Positions 1 through 6,426 of a stretch of DNA of 6,426 bases are shown here, in pieces. This DNA comes from Candidatus Sigynarchaeota archaeon (lineage in GTDB: Archaea > Asgardarchaeota > Lokiarchaeia > Sigynarchaeales > Sigynarchaeaceae). The DNA lies in the NCBI GenBank assembly GCA_030587525.1, contig JAUQYW010000241.1:1-6426 (forward strand). Reading direction: 5' to 3'. Each line of letters begins with the position of its first letter. The stretch's first letter is position 1. Under the pieces are notes generated by a model. It saw only the letters and a program-made list of their open reading frames with translations, was not told where the DNA came from and searched no databases. The translations under genes were made by a program, and so were the position numbers.

Positions 1-2251
1 CGGTCTTCACGGGCACGATGTCCCAGATGTTGTCTGGACTGCCCTCGTTTTCGAGCTGGTATCGCTCGTCGACCTTCGAATTCCACACTTGCTCGTATAA
101 TCCAAGCGCGCTTTCGTTGTATTGGTATGCAAGGAGATTGCCTTCCGATGTCCCGATGAGGATCTTGACTCGCTCCTCCGAGAGTGGCCACCAGCTAATG
201 GAGTTAAGGTACGTGCCGAGTGCAGTTGGTAACCCCCGGTAGATCTCGAGCGTGCGCCGCAAATCGAAATTGAGGGGCAAGATCCTCGCCGTGAGCGCCG
301 TGTTGATAGGCCGGTACAGGTAGAATCCTTCGATGGCATTGACGCTCGTGTTGACCTGGCTCACCAGGCGCATATACCTCGCATAAGGCCATTCCACGGC
401 TGCCAATGCAGCATCCAGATCGATGGACATTTCAGTACCGCCAAAAAACGTCAACATGCCTGGATCCATAGAAGATAAGGGCACTTGGACCATGTCGGAC
501 GCATTCGAAGAATCACGTCCCAGGAAGATGCTCAACTTGTCCTTTGCGGGCTTCGTTCCCGGTTGGAAATAGATCACCGCGTCCGACGTGCTTGTATCAC
601 CATCGCCCGTGAGTTCTTGATCGTTTCCAAAATCCACTGTAACGTATGCGCTGACCTTGAACGTGTCGCGCACGTTTAGATTAAGGTTCAACCCTGGATA
701 ACTGTAATGGAAGCTGAAATCCCTGTTTAACAAAATTTTTGAATTGAGTTCCCCAGAACTACTCATCATCGACTTGAATAACGATGGCTTGAAGACATAT
801 GACCCGCCGACGCCGCTGTAATAGTAATAACCGCCTACGTAGTTGAACGTCATCGGGACAAGGGGCAGGTAGGTGGAATTGGGCGCTCCCTTTATTTTTA
901 GCGAAGCGGTCGTCGTTGTCCAGCTCGGATTGTAATAACTGATTACCCGGTCCACGTAATGGTCTAGCGTGTAAGCACCGTGGGTTTCCCATGGCTCGAG
1001 GGGCCGGAGCAGTTTCGAAACCTTCCAACCGTACGTTGACCCAATCATGTACATCGTGAAGGGAACATAATCTAGCACGTAAACACCCGCGCCAGTACCT
1101 CCCGTTATGGTTACCACAATCTCGTCCAAGTCATCGCCATCCAGATCCCCCGAATCCATGGAAAAGACCGGGTTCCAAAAAGTGTTGTTATTCTTGTACT
1201 GAAGCCGGTAATGGTTGTCATTGCAGATTGGATACGGGTCAACGTCTGGTATCGTGATGGTCATACCATCGTTTTCGAATACATAATATGTGCCGTTGCG
1301 CGATCCGACCGCGAAATCTGGCAGCGGGTCGTCGTCAAAATAACCCGTCGCGAGCGTCATAGGCAAGTCGTTTTCCAGCGTATCGCCGCTGTTCCACGTT
1401 TCCTGGAACTGGATCCAGTGTTGCGGTGAGAACGGATATCCGCTGTGATTCAAGTACTCAAACACGCGCACGTGACCATCCCACGTAGTTGCGATGATGT
1501 CTTTTCGGAAGTCCAGATCTGCATCGAATGTCTTCACGTTCCAGACTTTCTTGTAATACGGGGATTTCCAGACCAGCTCGAACTGGTTATCCGTATTGAA
1601 CAACGGGTCGTAAACGTGCCGTTGCTCAAACACATATATGTGACCATCGAGTGATCCTGCAATGATCTCAAGGAAATGGTTGTTATCCGTATCCGCGAAA
1701 GCAAGACTCATAACATCATCTTGGATGATCGAGTCCCCGGTATCCCAGACCTTGTCGTATTTTTGCGTGATGTGATTGTACCGGTAGATGTGAATTTCAT
1801 TATCGTACAAATATCCACCACCTACCGCCAATATCTCTTGATCATCGCTAATCGCGAAAGCGTGGACTGCGGCTTTGCTCAACCATGCATTCCACATTTC
1901 TTGCAACGTGTTATTGTTTCCTGTGAGATACTTGAAAATGTCATCATCTGCCGAGGCATTCGGGTTGCTTAAGGGATCGATCAATATCTCTTTTGACGGA
2001 ATACCCGATGTCTTCATTGCAGCACCAGTCCCGTTTCCGAGTTGATCCAGGAAAGTCGCCGTGTCATTCCCGTCGCTTGTTGATGAACTACGAGGAACAT
2101 TGTTTCCAAGCATAAACACGCCTGCTAATGCAGGGAGCAATATGATGGTAAAGATCCATACACTTGCCAATTTCTTGATGGTGTTCAATCTCACCAATGA
2201 TAGATTCTGTCCGTTGGAATTCATTTTCTCGTTCTTGTTCGATTTAGACAT
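1..2251 (-). CDS. Membrane-anchored VCBS/FG-GAP-like beta-propeller surface protein, 3' end outside window
   Basis: From the ATG at 2251 the frame stays open to the window edge: 750 codons with no stop, so the C-terminus is missing. A basic N-terminus leads into one hydrophobic segment (about residues 28-48, WIFTIILLPALAGVFML), a signal anchor or signal peptide without a lipobox. Residues 117-395 contain five blade-like units. Their core strands (EILAVGG, EIIAGSLDG, DIIATTWDG, DFAVGSRNG, DEIVVTITG) start at residues 139, 195, 251, 312 and 377, a spacing of 56-65. Most are preceded by Asp-rich loops such as ADTDNN, DADLD and GDLDGDDLDE, as in calcium-binding VCBS/FG-GAP propellers. Residues about 433-690 form a beta-rich insert of unknown family, and at 695 a blade-like strand (VKILIGTSEG) reappears. 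Several N-X-S/T sequons are present. The start is set by GGAG eight bases upstream; an ATG at 2257 is too close to that site. The gene overlaps its upstream neighbour by 8 bases, implying one transcript. Function is unknown; extracellular ligand binding or adhesion is likely for this architecture. Confidence 0.85.
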   Translation of the reverse strand, partial: MSKSNKNEKMNSNGQNLSLVRLNTIKKLASVWIFTIILLPALAGVFMLGNNVPRSSSTSDGNDTATFLDQLGNGTGAAMKTSGIPSKEILIDPLSNPNASADDDIFKYLTGNNNTLQEMWNAWLSKAAVHAFAISDDQEILAVGGGYLYDNEIHIYRYNHITQKYDKVWDTGDSIIQDDVMSLAFADTDNNHFLEIIAGSLDGHIYVFEQRHVYDPLFNTDNQFELVWKSPYYKKVWNVKTFDADLDFRKDIIATTWDGHVRVFEYLNHSGYPFSPQHWIQFQETWNSGDTLENDLPMTLATGYFDDDPLPDFAVGSRNGTYYVFENDGMTITIPDVDPYPICNDNHYRLQYKNNNTFWNPVFSMDSGDLDGDDLDEIVVTITGGTGAGVYVLDYVPFTMYMIGSTYGWKVSKLLRPLEPWETHGAYTLDHYVDRVISYYNPSWTTTTASLKIKGAPNSTYLPLVPMTFNYVGGYYYYSGVGGSYVFKPSLFKSMMSSSGELNSKILLNRDFSFHYSYPGLNLNLNVRDTFKVSAYVTVDFGNDQELTGDGDTSTSDAVIYFQPGTKPAKDKLSIFLGRDSSNASDMVQVPLSSMDPGMLTFFGGTEMSIDLDAALAAVEWPYARYMRLVSQVNTSVNAIEGFYLYRPINTALTARILPLNFDLRRTLEIYRGLPTALGTYLNSISWWPLSEERVKILIGTSEGNLLAYQYNESALGLYEQVWNSKVDERYQLENEGSPDNIWDIVPVKT

Positions 2252-5200
2252 CGACATCACTCCGTGTTGTGTTTATTGCTTGTGCTTTCGACATTTTTTT
2301 CATCAGCTTATTTCCAACAATTAACATTGCGACGAATGCAGCGGTCACGAAAATTTGCTGCATTAAAATGACCAACAAGTCACCATTCAAGTGCAAGAAT
2401 CCAGCAAAGACTGGAAACGCTTGTATCAGGTATATAATATTAGGTACGAAGAATGCCAAGATCGCCACGTTGAAGACGAGGGGCCAACCACGACCGCGCG
2501 TCTTCGACATGAATTCTTTGGAGAATCTCGATATCTTGTCCGCGAGCTGCGCTATGACGTGCCTAGCCTTCGCGATCGAGGAGGATAATCTGCCACGGAG
2601 GTTTTTCTCGGGTGCAGTGGCGTTGGCCTGCAAACCGCGTCGTTTCGAGCGATTCTGGGCTTTATTGGCGTTTTTCGTTCTTGACCAGACCAGGAATGCC
2701 AGCACGATCAAGAACGGAAGGACGACGAGGATTGTCCTCTGACCATTTAGCCGGGATTCGATCAAGGTTTGCATAGCCGAATAGTCATCAGGAACCTTTG
2801 GATCCGTGCCGAGTACGATTTCCAGCGCGTCGCCGTAACCATCATAATCCGTGTCTGCAATCGATGGGTTGGTTCCGAACTTGACGACTTCGTCGTAATC
2901 CGACACGCCATCATCATCCGAATCCGCCCAGTTTTGCGTTATCGAAGCAATCCGGTACGTCTTGTAATTCATAATTTCCACGGCATCATTCAAGCCGTCG
3001 TGGTCCGAATCGAACATCTCGCCATCCGGCAAGTTGCTCCCGAGGAAGCTCGAAGGATTGGTTGGATCTGTATGATAGTAATGAATCTCCGCGCCGTCCG
3101 ATGCACCATCGCCGTCTGTATCGTTCAGCAACGGGTCGAGACGCATGTTGATCGTGATTGTCGAGTTCGTGTCTTCTCCAGGCCGGGGGTCGAGCGGGGA
3201 ACCGCCTGAATTGACTTCAGTATAATCATCGAGTCCGTCACCGTCCGTGTCGTTCCGGGTGATAGCGGTCCAGTTGAGATGTTCGAGCTCGAAATCATCG
3301 GTCAATCGATCCAGGTCAGAATCGGTGCTATTCGGGTTGCTAATGAAATTCAGGACCTCCACGCCGTCAGGAATTCCATCGCCATCAAGATCCGGATATA
3401 TCGGACTTGTTTGGAAGGGATACACAACGGCTAGACTGATAAAAGGATAGAAGAGGAATGTCACATTCACGAGACGCAATTCCTGGCCATCTATTAACCC
3501 ATCGCAATCCGAATCGTTCATATGCGGGGAAAGACGGTAGGGGGAATAGGCCAATCGCGAGTTGAGAAGCGTGTCGTAATTCGCAAGCAAGACGCTTCGA
3601 TTGTACTGCGATCCATTATTTAAGTTGAAATCGGGAAAATCGAAATAAGGAATGTCCCCGATTGACAAGTACAATTCCATGGCATCGGAAAGCCCGTCCA
3701 TGTCCGTGTCGCCGATAGTGGGATCAGTATGATACGTGTAAATTTCATCGTAATCGCTGAGCGGGAACGTGGGTTGTCCCGATGCATTGAGTTGCATGAG
3801 GGAATCGCTATCCGTGTCCCAATTCAACGGGTTCGTCCGGATCGTTTTCATCGTCCATGAAAACGAGTAGGTGGTCTTATTGAAGAAATAACCTCCGATA
3901 ACACTGATAGCACGATGCGGTGTCACGACGAGAACTGGAGCAACGACGCCGAAAACTTCCTGGCCATCGGTTAAGCCATCATCGTCCGAGTCTTGATCGA
4001 GAGGATCGGTCAGATAGATATTGATTTCATCCCAATCGTTCAACCCATCGTTGTCAGTGTCATCGTCCATCGGGTCGGTGCCGAGCACCATGACCTCGTA
4101 GCCGTCATTGTATTTGTCCGCGTCCGAATCGGGTGCGAGCGGGTTCGAATGGAAGATAAATATTTCCTCGCCATCCGTGAGGAGGTCATAGTCCGTGTCA
4201 TTGTATAACGGGTTCGTGTGGAACATGTACACCTCGTCCCCGTCGGTCACCATATCATTATCCGAGTCCGCGTTGCGGGGATCAGTTCCCAGGAGCATAT
4301 CTTCCCTGTCCATCAATCCGTCCCCGTCGGTGTCCGGGTTGAGGTAATCCGTGTGGTTCGAGTCGTAGCGCAGAAAACCTTCAAGACCATCGAGCAGGCC
4401 ATCATCATCGGTGTCGCCATCGGTAGGATCGGATGGTGGCGTGAGATACAGCTCGTAGCCATCTGAATTGAAGATCAAGGGCGCGAGGGGGTCAATGTTG
4501 AACGGATCTGTGAAATCTAGTTCAGTAAAGCCGGAATCCCCATCCGTGTCGGGATTGCATGGATTCGTCCGGAACTTGACCCATTCCCACTCCTCGGTAG
4601 TCAAATTGTAGAATTGAACGGTCACGCCTTGGATTTCTTCACGATCCGTCATACTGCGCAAATAATTGCTCGTTTTTCCGAGATAGGTCATGCATTGGGA
4701 ATTCGTGAGGTATACGCCATTCGAGAACTGGAATCGGGAATCATCATCCGTGTCGTTGTCAAGAGGATGGGTGTAGCCTCCGTTGAAGATGAGCGCTTTC
4801 ACGCTGGTATCTTGCCCCGTGGCATTTGCGACTTCCGTGGCGTTGTACAATGCAGGGCCATAATATGCACCGTTCGGCCCTTCCTCGCCATCCTTCAAGC
4901 CATCGTTGTCCGTGTCGGGATTGAGCGGATCAGTGTGATCATCATAATAATCATTGCCGATCTTGATGTGGCTAACGCTTGGGGTGATTCCAGAAATATC
5001 CCAGGCGAAAGTCGTTTCAAAATAATCGTCCAGGCCGTCCTCGTCTGTATCCATGACGAACGGATCCGTTCCGATGAGGATGACTTCTTCATAATCCGAG
5101 AGGCCGTCATAATCCGTGTCATTGCGCACCGGACACGTGTGATATACTTCATATTCATCATAATCGTTCAAACCATCACCATCCGTGTCCGGATCCGTCG

Positions 5201-6149
5201 GGTCAGTCTTCGATACGGTCAATTCTTTCTTGTCAGAAAGACCATCGCCATCCGTATCGGCAGCAAGGGCATTTAAGCCAGGTACCGTGGCCTCGTAATC
5301 ATCGCTTAAGCCATCCTCGTCGTAATCACCGCCCAAGACATTCTTATTGTAATCATCGCCGCCATCTTTGTGCGGCGTGAGCTCGACGGGAGTACCGAGA
5401 TGCCAATGGTCCCCGAGATCTGTATCGCCGAAAGGCCATGGCCAATCGATGACGAACGAGAAGCTCAACGTTATCGTGAACCAGATTTCGAGGGGCTTTC
5501 CCGGGTTTGATAGGTCTTGCTTGAACGTGAACGTGAGTTCCAGCGAGCCGTACAAGTCAAAAGACATGATCAAGAGATCCAGACCAATATGCGCCGCCAA
5601 TCCGATGGTGAGGGCTATTTCCAGGGTTGTGTGTTCTGCCCCACTATCCGAGGCTGCTTTCTTTGAAATAGTGACCCGGATTCCAAAAAATACCGTGATC
5701 GTGATTGAATCGAGCCCGATGTAGCTCCCGATCTCGTTCAAGACCCCGCCTGCCCCGCCCGTGAGAAAATCGAGGATCGTGAACGTGCGGGATATATCAA
5801 GCTCGAAATGGAAGCTCCACGAAATTACCTTGAAGAAACTATCGATCTTCAACGCGCCGTTCTTGATCGATAGCAATTGCAGCACGAAATCGCCGCCGCC
5901 GGAGAAGGATAGCTCCAAGCCCAGCGTGCTTAAAAGCATTGCAATCAAGGGATTCTTCTCCGAATCAAAACCGCTGACCTCGATGCCAGCATGGAACCGC
6001 GGCGTGAACTCGAAAAAGCTCAAGATTTTAGTGATAAACGTGCCAATCGCGGAGATTGAAAGGGTCGCATCGCCTCCGAAGATCATGTCCACGATCCACT
6101 TAAGTAGCCCTTCAACGTTGAACTTGAAGCCCAACTGCAAACCGAACAC
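2244..6149 (-). CDS. Giant membrane-anchored surface protein with thrombospondin type 3-like calcium repeats
   Basis: 1301 residues as read from the GTG at 6149 to the TAA at 2244-2246. Residues 1-260 are strongly beta-like, with alternating hydrophobic and small or polar residues (FGLQLGFKF, LELTFTFKQ, LEIWFTITLSFSF), and match no family I recognise. Residues 275-1120 hold about 25 units of roughly 23 residues built on DTDGDGLSDxxE followed by GTDP or HTNP. This is the bacterial/archaeal thrombospondin type 3 repeat, whose aspartates bind calcium. The C-terminus has hydrophobic helices at about 1137-1155, 1223-1250 and 1258-1280. A lysine/arginine-rich stretch of about 65 residues lies between the first two, and a basic tail follows the last, giving an outside repeat domain by the positive-inside rule. 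There are many N-X-S/T sequons and only four cysteines (339, 486, 531, 882). The start is weak: no Shine-Dalgarno sequence, no signal peptide, and an in-frame TAG at 6186-6188, so the true N-terminus may be missing. The repeat and anchor assignment is firm; the function (adhesion or surface scaffold) is inferred. Confidence 0.88.
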   Translation of the reverse strand: MFGLQLGFKFNVEGLLKWIVDMIFGGDATLSISAIGTFITKILSFFEFTPRFHAGIEVSGFDSEKNPLIAMLLSTLGLELSFSGGGDFVLQLLSIKNGALKIDSFFKVISWSFHFELDISRTFTILDFLTGGAGGVLNEIGSYIGLDSITITVFFGIRVTISKKAASDSGAEHTTLEIALTIGLAAHIGLDLLIMSFDLYGSLELTFTFKQDLSNPGKPLEIWFTITLSFSFVIDWPWPFGDTDLGDHWHLGTPVELTPHKDGGDDYNKNVLGGDYDEDGLSDDYEATVPGLNALAADTDGDGLSDKKELTVSKTDPTDPDTDGDGLNDYDEYEVYHTCPVRNDTDYDGLSDYEEVILIGTDPFVMDTDEDGLDDYFETTFAWDISGITPSVSHIKIGNDYYDDHTDPLNPDTDNDGLKDGEEGPNGAYYGPALYNATEVANATGQDTSVKALIFNGGYTHPLDNDTDDDSRFQFSNGVYLTNSQCMTYLGKTSNYLRSMTDREEIQGVTVQFYNLTTEEWEWVKFRTNPCNPDTDGDSGFTELDFTDPFNIDPLAPLIFNSDGYELYLTPPSDPTDGDTDDDGLLDGLEGFLRYDSNHTDYLNPDTDGDGLMDREDMLLGTDPRNADSDNDMVTDGDEVYMFHTNPLYNDTDYDLLTDGEEIFIFHSNPLAPDSDADKYNDGYEVMVLGTDPMDDDTDNDGLNDWDEINIYLTDPLDQDSDDDGLTDGQEVFGVVAPVLVVTPHRAISVIGGYFFNKTTYSFSWTMKTIRTNPLNWDTDSDSLMQLNASGQPTFPLSDYDEIYTYHTDPTIGDTDMDGLSDAMELYLSIGDIPYFDFPDFNLNNGSQYNRSVLLANYDTLLNSRLAYSPYRLSPHMNDSDCDGLIDGQELRLVNVTFLFYPFISLAVVYPFQTSPIYPDLDGDGIPDGVEVLNFISNPNSTDSDLDRLTDDFELEHLNWTAITRNDTDGDGLDDYTEVNSGGSPLDPRPGEDTNSTITINMRLDPLLNDTDGDGASDGAEIHYYHTDPTNPSSFLGSNLPDGEMFDSDHDGLNDAVEIMNYKTYRIASITQNWADSDDDGVSDYDEVVKFGTNPSIADTDYDGYGDALEIVLGTDPKVPDDYSAMQTLIESRLNGQRTILVVLPFLIVLAFLVWSRTKNANKAQNRSKRRGLQANATAPEKNLRGRLSSSIAKARHVIAQLADKISRFSKEFMSKTRGRGWPLVFNVAILAFFVPNIIYLIQAFPVFAGFLHLNGDLLVILMQQIFVTAAFVAMLIVGNKLMKKMSKAQAINTTRSDVDV
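2256..2263 (-). promoter_or_regulatory. Ribosome binding site for the propeller gene, inside the end of the upstream gene
   Basis: Read on the minus strand the sequence is GGAGTGAT, close to the archaeal consensus GGAGGTGAT with one G missing. GGAG ends eight bases before the ATG at 2251, a normal spacing, which favours that start over the ATG at 2257 and the GTG at 2260. It lies within the last codons of the upstream gene, which then stops at 2244, so ribosomes finishing that gene pass over this site. The arrangement suggests translational coupling. Confidence 0.6.
2790..5327 (-). repeat. Tandem thrombospondin type 3-like repeat region inside the 1301-residue gene
   Basis: About 25 copies of a unit of roughly 69 bases (23 residues), seen on the plus strand as recurring ccatcgccatccgtgtcgg-like stretches. 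The consensus is D-T/S-D-x-D-G-L-x-D-x-x-E, then 6-8 residues with hydrophobic alternation, then T-D/N-P. Clean back-to-back units occur at residues 275-390, 590-720 and 1075-1120. Elsewhere units are separated by inserts of about 20-60 residues. A few units are degenerate, such as DTDDDSRFQ, DTDGDSGFTE and DTDSDSLMQ, which lack the usual DG-L-x-D core. The repeats have diverged at DNA level, so they look old and selected, not recently amplified. Confidence 0.9.
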
Positions 6150-6180
6150 TATCTTTATCTGGAAAAAGGAGAAAATCCCA

Positions 6181-6196
6181 GCTGGCTAGCGCCAGC
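6181..6196. repeat. Hairpin just upstream of the 1301-residue gene
   Basis: GCTGGC-TAGC-GCCAGC: a perfect six-base stem with a tetraloop. On the minus strand it is followed by a pyrimidine-rich run (ttttctccttttt, about 6163-6175); on the plus strand a run of eight T lies 16 bases further on (6212-6219). It could mark transcript ends from either side or be a 5' leader hairpin of the minus-strand gene, whose GTG lies about 30 bases downstream. It contains the in-frame TAG (6186-6188) that closes the upstream reading frame of that gene. Confidence 0.4.
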
Positions 6197-6211
6197 CGTC
6201 CCGTGACAAGC

Positions 6212-6219
6212 TTTTTTTT
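6212..6219 (+). terminator. Possible T-tract transcription terminator
   Basis: Eight consecutive T on the plus strand, preceded at 16 bases by the 6181-6196 hairpin. Archaeal termination commonly uses T-runs without a closely placed hairpin. No plus-strand gene ends here in the window, so there is nothing obvious for it to terminate, and the call is weak. Confidence 0.2.
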
Positions 6220-6275
6220 GTTGCCGCCATGCCAATCGTCCGAGCAGACTCCCGGAACTTACATGGTCCGCCACG

Positions 6276-6288
6276 TGCGGTAACCGCA
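6276..6288. repeat. Small perfect hairpin
   Basis: TGCGG-TAA-CCGCA: a five-base stem with a three-base loop, followed on the plus strand by GG and six A residues (seen as TTTTTT before the hairpin on the minus strand). It is too short to assign a role alone but adds to the structured look of this GC-rich stretch. Confidence 0.4.
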
Positions 6289-6305
6289 GGAAAAAATGGG
6301 AGGCT

Positions 6306-6419
6306 GGAGCCAAGCGACTTGTCCCAATGGGCCCACCCGCATAGGAAACTAAGAGTCCGGCTCCGGCACGCTCGTTGTCCGTGTCCCGTTTGGAAAGCAC
6401 GTCGCTTGCGACAGGCTCC
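6306..6419. repeat. Interrupted inverted repeat, 13-base arms
   Basis: GGAGCCAAGCGAC at 6306-6318 is the exact reverse complement of GTCGCTT plus GGCTCC at 6401-6407 and 6414-6419, except that six bases (gcgaca) are inserted in the right arm. The arms enclose about 80 bases. The left GGAGCC can also pair with GGCTCC at 6359-6364, with GACT/AGTC (6316-6319 and 6353-6356) stacking inside it. Two competing folds of this kind suit a structured RNA. The coding strand of any such RNA is not clear. Confidence 0.5.
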
Positions 6420-6426
6420 GGGAATA

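Larger units (their letters stand above)
6189..6426. other. GC-rich stretch without a recognisable gene
   Basis: Counting bases 6241-6420 gives 110 of 180 G or C (about 61%), against 30 of 60 in the coding line 3301-3360. On the minus strand a frame is open from the edge to a TAA at 6155-6157, five bases before the GTG of the next gene. Its translation (for example GGPIGTSRLAPASHFFL) has no domain-like pattern, and I judge it non-coding. No tRNA T-loop, SRP RNA, RNase P or rRNA motif was found. It contains a short hairpin and a longer interrupted inverted repeat, listed separately. It could be a leader, a structured RNA, the end of a mobile intron, or foreign sequence. Confidence 0.5.

Noticed and set aside
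485..679. Short plus-strand frames across 1-2240 (for example 485-679, 1211-1429 and 1676-1972)
   Set aside because: All lie opposite one continuous minus-strand frame of 750 codons with clear blade periodicity and domain structure; they have no ribosome binding sites or family features.
4614..5276. A 220-codon plus-strand open frame rich in Ile, Val and Arg
   Set aside because: It is the antisense of the calcium repeats: gat and gac runs read backwards become atc and gtc, giving strings of isoleucine and valine. The same applies to plus-strand frames at 2769-3209, 3993-4208, 4218-4466 and 5368-6189, and to the 759-1028 minus frame, which is out of phase with the propeller gene.
2790..5327. 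A CRISPR array or satellite DNA in the repetitive centre
   Set aside because: The repeats are about 69 bases, diverged, in frame, and encode the calcium loop consensus with variable spacing; there are no identical direct repeats with unique spacers.
6159..6262. A spliceosome-like intron on the minus strand: GTAAGT at 6262-6257 and a pyrimidine tract ending in CAG at 6161-6159
   Set aside because: Removing it would skip the in-frame TAG, but the overlapping gene pair with a Shine-Dalgarno site is prokaryotic, and both short motifs are expected by chance. A transcript spanning the junction would be needed to revive it.
6155..6400. An 81-codon minus-strand frame ending five bases before the 1301-residue gene
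   Set aside because: It has a GTG start, no ribosome binding site, low-quality composition with scattered His, Gln and Arg, no domain or membrane pattern, and lies in a GC-rich structured stretch. It remains open to the window edge, so a partial gene cannot be fully excluded.

Overview
The window looks like a piece of an archaeal genome and holds two large genes for cell-surface proteins, both on the minus strand and head to tail. The archaeal call is an inference. It rests on a prokaryotic gene overlap, a GGAG ribosome binding site resembling the archaeal anti-SD complement, many N-X-S/T sequons, giant calcium-repeat and propeller surface proteins, and transmembrane anchoring instead of a bacterial sorting signal. 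Asgard-type archaea carry many such proteins, but nothing here fixes the lineage.

Layout in the direction of transcription (right to left). Positions 6426 to about 6189 form a GC-rich stretch (about 61% GC counted over 6241-6420, against 50% in one sampled coding line). It has no convincing gene but contains inverted repeats. From 6149 to 2244 lies a 1301-residue protein: about 260 residues of alternating hydrophobic beta-type sequence, about 25 thrombospondin-type-3-like calcium-binding repeats (residues 275-1120), and a three-helix membrane anchor with a basic cytoplasmic loop. Its annotated start (GTG) is suspect because it begins just after an in-frame TAG and carries no signal peptide. 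From 2251 to the left edge runs a second open frame of at least 750 codons, incomplete at its 3' end. It has an N-terminal membrane anchor, a series of VCBS/FG-GAP-like propeller blades, a beta-rich insert, and the start of further blades.

The stop of the first gene and the start of the second overlap by 8 bases, with a ribosome binding site inside the end of the first gene, so the two are almost certainly co-transcribed and perhaps translationally coupled. Both products should be anchored in the cytoplasmic membrane with large, calcium-dependent, glycosylation-prone ectodomains. A joint role in adhesion, cell-surface architecture or envelope sensing is plausible but is inference. No mobile element, CRISPR array, tRNA or rRNA could be recognised.
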